Of a stretch of 64,000 bases of DNA, positions 56,640-64,000 are shown piece by piece (positions within the stretch are counted from its first letter, which is position 1; each line of letters opens with the position of its first letter). The stretch comes from Gliomastix tumulicola. Lineage: Eukaryota; Ascomycota; Sordariomycetes; Hypocreales; Bionectriaceae. Under the pieces are notes generated by a model. That model was not told the DNA's origin and made no database searches. It saw nothing but the letters and a program-made list of their open reading frames with translations. The stretch spans positions 62,001 through 126,000 of the forward strand of contig BCHX01000008.1 of the NCBI GenBank assembly GCA_001599755.1. Reading direction: 5' to 3'. The translations under genes and the position numbers were made by a program.

Positions 56640-57165
56640 ATAAATACCTATAAAGCTATATAAATAACTTATTAAGGAAGTCTATAAGAACCCTATAGTA
56701 GGACACCCTAGGATTTAGAGGACCCTTAAATAAATTAAATAAAGCTATAATTAAGAAGGAATTAATAAAGATATAAATAGAATTATAAGATAATATTAGA
56801 AATATTACCTTACTAAATTAGTATAATATAAATTATATAGGGAATTATAACTACTATTAATCCTAAAAGGACTATAGACCTCTATTATATAGGATTATAT
56901 TATAAAACTACTATACTTCTATAAACTAGGAGATAATATAGAGTATAATAGTATCTTTATTATTATAAACTAATTTATAAAGTATATTTACTTTATTCTA
57001 TACTAAGAAGAGAGTAATATAGAGATACTAGTATACTAGTTTCTATATATAGTAATAAGCTAATATAAGCTACTTAATAAAATTATCTCTAATAAAGGAA
57101 TAATATTTATATTTAAATTTTAGTAAAGCTTAATAGAAAGACTTAAAGTTAACTATAAACTTAAT
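56640..57165 (+). pseudogene. Integrase remnant
   Basis: The zinc-binding part reads NPIVGHPGFRGPLNKL (H..GH.G...TL), and the core reads DYIIKL and YNSIFIIINxFIKYIYFI, matching MDFI.GLP and YDAILVVVDRLTKMAHFIP. The core's second catalytic Asp position reads Asn, again a G-to-A change. Stops are frequent. Confidence 0.75.
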
Positions 57166-57766
57166 ATAGTAAAATAATTATAAATAAATAAATAAATAGA
57201 AAGACTTAACTAAATACTTAAGTAGTACCTATAGTATTATATTAATTATAACTAAAATAATTAAATTAACTACCTACTAATAGCTTAGTTTACCTATAAT
57301 TTAGTACTATAGAAGTCTACTAAAGTCTTACTATTTAAGGTTAACTTTAGATAAGAACTAGTATAGTAAAAGTAGCCTAAGAAAGGGCTACTTATAGATA
57401 AAGCTATCCTTATAGTATAAGAACTACTTAACCTATATAATAAAATAATAAAATAGCTTAAGTTTATATAAGGATATATAGTAAAATACTATAATTAAGG
57501 AAGATTAAAGGGATTAACCTTTAAAGAGGGAGAAATAGTTTACTTACTTTAATAAGGAATTATAATAATATAATTAAGTAATAAATTAAACTATAAAAAA
57601 CTTAAACTATTTAAGGTTAAGAAGAAAATTTTAATATTTAACTACTAACTCTTATTACTTATAAATATATAAATATACCCTATTTTTTATATTTTACTCT
57701 TAGAACTAGTACTAAAGGGTACTTAGATTAATAAACTATACTTATATATTAAAGTATATAATAAAG

Positions 57767-57900
57767 TATTTAAAGTAAAAGTAATTTTAAATAAATAAAG
57801 AATTAATAATAAAGATAAATATAAAGTTAAATAAAAAGAATATAAAAGTAAATATAATACCTAGGAACTAGTTAAAAACCTAAAGGGTATTTAATATTTA
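57767..57900 (+). pseudogene. Chromodomain at the integrase C terminus
   Basis: The frame FKVKVILN...INNKDKYKVK, then KEYKSKYNT and ELVKNLKGI, follows the chromodomain pattern Y.VE.IL...YLVKWKGY....NTWEP..NL. The two Trp positions of that pattern are TAA (57832-57834) and TAG (57862-57864), as expected for G-to-A changes in TGG. A chromodomain would target integration to marked heterochromatin. Confidence 0.75.
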
Positions 57901-58691
57901 CTAAGGGTATACTATTAAAGTTACCCTAAGTAATATTACCTAATAACCTAGCTAGTAAGGTATTACTAAGAGAAATAGTTAACTAGTTAATTACTTCTAT
58001 AGAGTAAGCCTATTATATTTAGACTAAAGCTTCCTACTTTTATTATTATATTTACTCTAGCTCCTCCTTCTAGGCCTTTTCCTTTACTTTTTTTTATTCT
58101 TCCTTCTTTAACTCCTCTATTAAAGATAAATTCTTCTTTACTATTTCTACACCCTTAAAATAAAGTAGCTTATATATTTTTTAAAGGTATACTAACTTCA
58201 CTAAAAACTTATCTACCTTATACTTTAACTAATAATATTAAGCTAGAAGCTACTCCTTAGCTACCTTCTCCTTATACTTTAAATATATTAACTTATTATT
58301 AATTTACTCCACTATAAAAGAATAAATTAAATAAGATAATAAAGAACTAAATATAAATTAACTTATAAAATACTATAGGTATATAAATACTATTATATAC
58401 CTAGTCTATAAGAAAATAAGCCTAATAATAATTAATATCTTTAATTACTAAATAGCTTTTATAGTAATTAAAATACTAAGAGTATAGAGAAATAGAGAAG
58501 CTATTAGTATAAATAAAATTAGAAGTTACTATATAATAATCCTAGGTATTATATATTTTTAATAACTTTTTAATATAACTTAATATCTTATTAGTAAAAT
58601 AGGAAGTAAGAAAATAAAAGGAAGGATAAAGTATACTAGGGATAGAAAGTGGGTAAACTATAACTTAAGTAAGTCTTAAGATAAAGACCTT

Positions 58692-58704
58692 AGGAGGGGA
58701 GAGA
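58692..58704 (+). other. Polypurine tract of the chromovirus
   Basis: AGGAGGGGAGAGA, an all-purine run rich in G in an otherwise AT-rich region, six bases before the 3' LTR. It primes plus-strand DNA synthesis in LTR elements and confirms the LTR boundary and the element's direction. Confidence 0.75.
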
Positions 58705-58710
58705 TTATAT

Positions 58711-59175
58711 TATAACCTAATTAATATAGTTATAGGATTATAGATTATATAAGTTAAATAAGTACTATAAATATAAGATATTTTATACTAAGGAACTTAA
58801 TTACCCTAGAGGAAGAATATAGTTTATAACTCTATTAGTAAACTAATTATAAACTATAGGGTAATTCACCTTATATATAATACACTATAAGTATACCACC
58901 TAGTATATATATTATAGTTATTACCTAGATAGATTAAATAGCTTATTAGCTATTAATAAAGCACTTTACTTAAATATACCCTTTATTAATAAGTATATTA
59001 AGCTAGAGTATCCTTTACTAATACTAGTTCCTCTTAGCCTTACTAATACTTATAACTCCTTAGCTATAACTACTATATTACTTAGTTAAGATATTCTAAA
59101 GTTCTAAGAATATAAGATATTATTTAAACCCTAATTTAACTACTTTACACTAGATGGATCACCCTATTTATTATA
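58711..59175 (+). repeat. 3' LTR of the chromovirus
   Basis: Begins TATAACCTAATTAATATAG; pairs with 51290-51754. It keeps more C and G than the 5' copy at many differing positions (for example CACTAGATGGATCACC against TATTAAATAAATTACT). Confidence 0.8.
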
Positions 59176-60141
59176 TTTATAGTAGTTAGCTTAGTAGTAA
59201 GCTTAATTTATAGACTTTATTTTTTAATTAATAGTAAAGTAATATCTAGTATTACTAGTAAGTTAATAAATAATATTAAAGAGGGTATTTTTAATTATAT
59301 TAATAGAGAAAGAGGTAAATTATTAAATAGTTAAATATTTCTAGTTAATTTATTACCTTATCCTAAGACTAAATCTATATAAGCTATTATATTAGGGTAA
59401 GTCTTTTTAAATTCCTCTAGTTATTTAATTTATACTAGCTCTTATAGGTCTTTTTAATTAAATACTTTTTCCCTAGTATTAGTATTTAATATCTTAGTAA
59501 GATTATTCTTTAAGGACCTAGTTCTAGTAAGGGAAAGTCTAGTAAATCTAGTTACCTATTATAATATTAAGTAGCCTCTTTTTTATAAAGTAAATATAAT
59601 TTATTAATTAATAGTAAGACCTATATAAAAGGCCTTTAAGTTTAAAGCTTAAGATCTTAAAAAGACTTAAAATCTTAAACTAGTATAATTTTAAACTAAG
59701 TATATTATTTATAGAATATTAAATTCCCTTTTAATTACCTTAAGAATTTTAATATAATTATAGTAAAAAACTATATTATTTAAGACTTATTTACTTAAGT
59801 ACTTATATCTAGATTTTTTAATTTAATTACTAGATATTACTATACTTTTAGTATATTTATTAATTATATAGTACTAGGTTAAGCTAAGTTATTATATAAC
59901 TAAACTTAACTTATACTCCTTAATATATTAAATAAGCTAAAGGACCTTATTTAATAAAGTCTTTATAAGTAGGTTAAAAGTAAACTAGGTATTAGTATAA
60001 GACCTAGGCTAAACCTAAAGATCTTATAATAGCTAGAAGATTAGGGGTTAATTTATAGATAAGTTCTAGTTCTTAGTAGTTACTTATTCCTATATTTATT
60101 AAGTAATAGGAGAAAGCTAGTTTTTATCTCTTACTATTATT

Positions 60142-60308
60142 TATTATAGGGATAATAGGTAGGGTTAAAATACTAGTATATAAAGATTTTAATTCCCCTT
60201 TACCTTAAGGTTTAGACTAAGCTAGCTAATATAGTCTAGGTTATAGGACCTAGCTGGTGACCTAGGTCATAAGACCTCTACACCTAGTCTCACAGTCACC
60301 TCGTGATA
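60142..60308 (+). mobile_element. RIP-degraded copy of the 38,552 LTR
   Basis: Aligns with 38552-38709 in the same direction. The TGTCACAGGG start reads TATTATAGGG and CAGGGTCAGAATGC reads TAGGGTTAAAATAC; almost all differences are C-to-T or G-to-A relative to the 38,552 copy. It also has a few extra bases around GCTGGTGACC. Flanking bases do not form a clear target duplication. Confidence 0.7.
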
Positions 60309-63300
60309 GTATTTATATATATCTTAGAATAAATAAAGTAAATATAGTAACTAGTAAATTAGCTATTATACTAGATAAATAGTTTTAAGTTAATATATTA
60401 CTTTAGGATTTTATTCTTTACTATAATAAAAATAATAGAGAGATTTAAATAATCTTTAGCTTATTAATTAATATTAATTAAATTAAAAGCTTTATTATAT
60501 TACTTATTAATTAATATAAAATACTTAATAGTATTAATTTACTTAAAGTTAAGAAGGTTTTTTTCCTAGAGTATAATAAGGTTAATATAAAATAGGTCCT
60601 AGAATTCCTTAAGATAAATATTAATAATTAAAATACTAAGTATAACTAGACTTATAGTAATAATAAAAAGAGATAAAGTAATAAAGGTAAATTATTAAGG
60701 TATATTAATAGAGTAATAACTAATAATTATTTTAGTATTAAGCTACTAAGTAACCTTATATAAGTATCTAGCTACTTAATTAATATCTTTAATATTTTTA
60801 ATATTATTATTATTATTATTCTTATTATATTAAATAATAATAAAGAGGGAAATACTAAAATACTAGTTAAATTATTTAATAATAGGTTATTTTATAATAC
60901 TAGTAAGAGGATTATTATCTTTATTATATTTAATAATATAATAATAAGTATAATATTTAATAACTTTATTAGTAAAGTATTTATAGTTATTATTTTTATT
61001 ATTAAAGGGGTTATTAATACTACTCTATAAATATATTAATAAATAATCTTAAAATTAATATTATATTAATAAATTTATAGAAATAATAAAAGAAGAAGTA
61101 ATAATAGCTTTAATACTAGTCTTAGTATTAGCCTTAATACTAGCTATAGGAAGATAGAGACTATTAATAGGTATATTAAAGATAAAGTAAGTATAAATAA
61201 AAGAGGTCTTAGTTTAGTAAATAGCACTTAAGGAGGGTAAGTAAAATATAAATTCCTTACCCTTAGATAGCCTAGAAATAAGACTTAAGGCTACCTTAAA
61301 TATAGAACCTTTAAAGGTAAAGGCTAAGTCCTTAGAGGTAATAAAGGCTATAGAAGAACCTAAGGCCTTAGAGGTAGCTTTACTACTAGTTACTAGAGTA
61401 ATAACCTTTAAAGTAGTAACTATAGTAAGAGTAAGATATTTAGTAGATAAACTATTACTATAGGTAGATATAGTAGTATTATCTTTATTAAGTAGGGGAT
61501 ACTTAAGGTAGGTATTATAGCTAGATATAGTAATAAGTAATAAATAAGAGAGTAAAATAATTAATAAATATAAATAATAAAAAAAAGACTATAAAGCTAA
61601 GAAAAGAGACTATAAAGGTATAAAAAATTACTATATATATTATAGTAGTTAGCTATATATAATAATATAATATAATATAATTAAAAAAATAAATAAAGAT
61701 AAATTAAAAATTAAAAACTATATATATAAGAAAAATTTCCTTATTTATTTCTTAAGTAATAATAAAATAAATATAAAGATAATAATATAATAAAATTATA
61801 AACTTAATAAATACCTATAAATACTTAATTTACTATAGTATATAAATATATATTAATAATTTTTATTAATTTCCTAATTTAGTAATTAAAAATTAATATT
61901 TATACTAAGTAGTAGTTAAAAGTAGGTCTATATATAGAGCTTATAAAGAGCTTATAGTACTCTAGCCCTACTATAATTATTAAAAGGTATTATTTTTACT
62001 CTTTCCTTATTATAGTATTAAAAATTAAAAGGACCTTACCTATTAAGGACTTAGGTAAAATTTTCTCCTAAGTTTAACTTAAAGGGAGCTTTACTATTAT
62101 AATATATAATAAAGTAATATATATAATAAGTAAAACTTAACTCTTTATATTTAATTTAACCTAGCCTTATAAGTATAGTATTAATAGCTTACCTTATACT
62201 ATAAGTAAATAATAATTATTAAAATAAACACTAAGTAATATTAAGTGTAAATTATAATATACCCCCTTAAGCTATAAAGATATATTAAATAATATTAAGG
62301 GATAAAAGAACTAAAATTAATAAATTTATAAAAACTATTAATAAGTAATTAAATTAATAATTAAAATACCCTAAGGTTAACCCCCTAGGGATATATAATT
62401 TATATATCCCCTAGCTATTATATAAATAATAAGACCTTAGTATATAAGACTATAAGCTCTTCTTTATAGAGAACCCTAGTAACTTCTATATTATAAGTAA
62501 AGCTTTAATATTTTAATACTTAATTATTAAAGTAATAAAGTATTATTATTTATTATTAATAAAGAGCTTCTTAATATTAATAAAATATCTTTAATTAGTA
62601 GTAAATATTATATTAAAAGTAAAAATAATAATAAAAATACTTAAGGTTAAATAAATTTTAATAATCTAGAATAAAAGAGGCTAAAATAGGAATAGCAGCA
62701 CACTAAGCCTAAGAAGTCCTAGTATTATTACTTATTATTATTAGATACTTATCTATAAAAGGTAATAACTTACTATTTTAGCTTAAGGGGGAATAGTAAA
62801 TAATATAATAATTAAACCTACCCCCTACTAAGAGATTACTTTATAAATATATAATATAACCTACTTTTATATTAAGACCTTTAATAGCTTTTATTTACTT
62901 TTACCTTCTAAAGGTGTAAGACTAAGTTACCTATAGAAATAATAAGTAAAATTAATAAATTATAAGGGCTTTAACTTAAAGGTATCTAAAAAGAAGAGAA
63001 ACTTTAAGAAATCTTATTTAATTATAGTAAAGGGCTAACTTAAGGTAAACCCTAGTATAATATTAAGAAGATAACTACTATAGAAATTAAGAGGGACTTA
63101 ATTAAGTACTATTATAAATAGAAATTAATAAAGAATAAGAGAGATTTAAAGACTTATTAATAAGGAGAGGACTCTATTTAAAAGAGGTAATTTACTATTT
63201 TTAATTAAACCTTATAGGTATTTTAAATATTAAATACTTTTATAAAAGCTTTTTCTTTAATACTAGGGCTTAATAAACTATATTAAAATACCTCTAAGTA

Positions 63301-64000
63301 TTTAGGGAAAAATTATAATAAATTATAATTTTTCCTTATAAGTCTAAGGATTATCTTTATTAGTTATATTACTATATTTTATAATAATAATATAAAGATT
63401 CTTTATACTATAAATAGATTAAAAGATAATATAAAGAATTAATAAATAAATTATTTTAAAGGAAAACTTAAAGTATAATTATAAAGAATTACTTAAAATT
63501 TCTTTATTAACTAGTTTAAGGTAGGAATTTAATCTTCTAAATTATAATACCTTAAAGTAGCTTCTTAATTTAATACTAAATACTAGTAAGAAGAGTAAAT
63601 AATATATTAGTTCTTAGTATAATTTAAATAAAATATCCTAGAGATACTTATAAAGATTCTAGACTAATTTTTAGTAACTTTATACTTATAGTATATAAAG
63701 CTTTATCTAAGAATTTATATTATTAATATAAAGATTCCTATAATATAAAAGTAATTCTATATAATTATAATAATAATTAAGTCTTTATTAATAAAGAAGT
63801 AAGAGGAGAAAAATATTACTTAAAATAACTAGAAGCCTTAGAGGAAGTCTAATAAGGAAACTTTAATTACCTAAATCTAAGAGACTTAAACCTAGAATAA
63901 TATCTAATTTAGCTTTCTATAAGTATAATACTTTAAATATAAAAAGATAAATTATTATATAAATAATTATAAGGAGGAAAAGAAGGGTAAATATATTAAA
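60309..64000. repeat. AT-rich, unclassified remainder
   Basis: Frames are short and dominated by TAA/TAG. Small less-degraded strings such as AATAGCAGCACACTAAGCC (62,691-62,709) show that older repeats are present. I cannot assign a family. Confidence 0.5.

Larger units (their letters stand above)
51290..59175 (+). mobile_element. Ty3/gypsy chromovirus retrotransposon, RIP-inactivated
   Basis: Two 465-base direct repeats bound a 7.9 kb element. Inside, on the plus strand and in order, RIP-damaged gag, reverse transcriptase, RNase H, integrase and chromodomain sequences can be read through stops, plus a polypurine tract just before the 3' LTR. The order RT-RNase H-integrase defines Ty3/gypsy; the chromodomain at the integrase end defines a chromovirus. 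Every domain carries several stops, mainly TAA/TAG in place of Gln or Trp, so the copy is dead. Target duplication could not be shown. Confidence 0.85.
37975..64000. repeat. RIP-mutated AT-rich block of decayed transposons
   Basis: From about 37,975 to the window end the base composition switches sharply to mostly A and T, and no open frame of useful length remains. Where two copies of one repeat can be aligned by eye (LTRs at 51,290 and 58,711; repeats at 38,552 and 60,142), nearly all differences are C/T or G/A. This is the signature of repeat-induced point mutation in ascomycetes, and such blocks are usually heterochromatic. Parts not listed separately (for example 40,700-44,470, 44,770-47,990, 48,680-51,280 and 60,310-64,000) look like further transposon remains that I cannot classify. 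Confidence 0.85.

Noticed and set aside
51285..59180. Target duplication of the chromovirus
   Set aside because: Flanks ATTAT and TTTAT do not match exactly and the AT-rich context makes chance matches likely.
1..64000. CRISPR arrays, bacterial operons, ribosome binding sites
   Set aside because: No regularly spaced repeats; the window is fungal.
1..64000. tRNA or rRNA genes
   Set aside because: I saw no convincing tRNA cloverleaf or rRNA block by eye; a covariance-model scan was not possible.
37975..64000. Telomere or defined centromere
   Set aside because: No TTAGGG arrays; the AT-rich block is explained by RIPed transposons, and centromere identity cannot be read from sequence alone.

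Overview
The window comes from a filamentous ascomycete (Pezizomycotina; most likely a Sordariomycete or close relative, species not determinable). Support: genes split by short GT-AG introns of 49-94 bases, a Zn2Cys6 regulator, a HET-domain protein, fungal transporter families, and a 26 kb AT-rich block whose repeat copies differ by C/T and G/A transitions, the mark of repeat-induced point mutation (RIP).

Layout. Bases 1-37,950 are a normal-GC gene region. (a) 0.4-7.5 kb: an adenylation-thiolation-reductase enzyme fused in frame to an Old Yellow Enzyme domain, divergent from an MFS exporter; this looks like a two-gene metabolite locus. (b) 8.6-12 kb: a secreted PL20-type polysaccharide lyase and a HET protein ending in two WW-like repeats. 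(c) 12.6-15 kb: a secreted PhoD phosphatase with two CACGTG boxes upstream, then about 2 kb without intact genes that holds a decayed PAP2 lipid phosphatase. (d) 17.9-24.1 kb: a Zn2Cys6 regulator, an FAD amine/amino-acid oxidase and an allantoate-permease-like MFS carrier, which read as a small nitrogen-compound uptake and oxidation group. (e) 24.5-27.3 kb: a CHAT protease-like gene head-to-head with a frameshifted ankyrin/ZZ gene, their 5' ends overlapping. (f) 27.4-33.1 kb: an FMN 2-hydroxyacid dehydrogenase, a RidA relic, a CCC1/VIT1 metal transporter and a purple acid phosphatase; the last two share an upstream region with three CACGTG boxes. (g) 33.5-35.6 kb: relics of a P450, a tannase/feruloyl esterase and probably a regulator. 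(h) 35.7-37.9 kb: a TOK-type potassium channel that ends at the AT-rich boundary.

Bases about 37,975-64,000 are AT-rich and hold no intact gene. They contain a RIP-killed Ty3/gypsy chromovirus (51,290-59,175) with paired 465-base LTRs, polypurine tract, gag, RT, RNase H, integrase and chromodomain; another direct-repeat pair; a clean 158-base solo LTR with a TATTA target duplication and a RIP-degraded sister 21 kb away; and a GC-rich 291-base insert flanked by TTAA.

Main points to follow: the reductase-OYE fusion, the HET protein with tandem WW-like repeats, the overlapping CHAT/ankyrin pair, the shared CACGTG signals of the phosphate-related genes, and the un-RIPed inserts inside the RIPed block. 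All exon models were built by eye from splice consensus and family continuity; none was checked against transcripts or a database.
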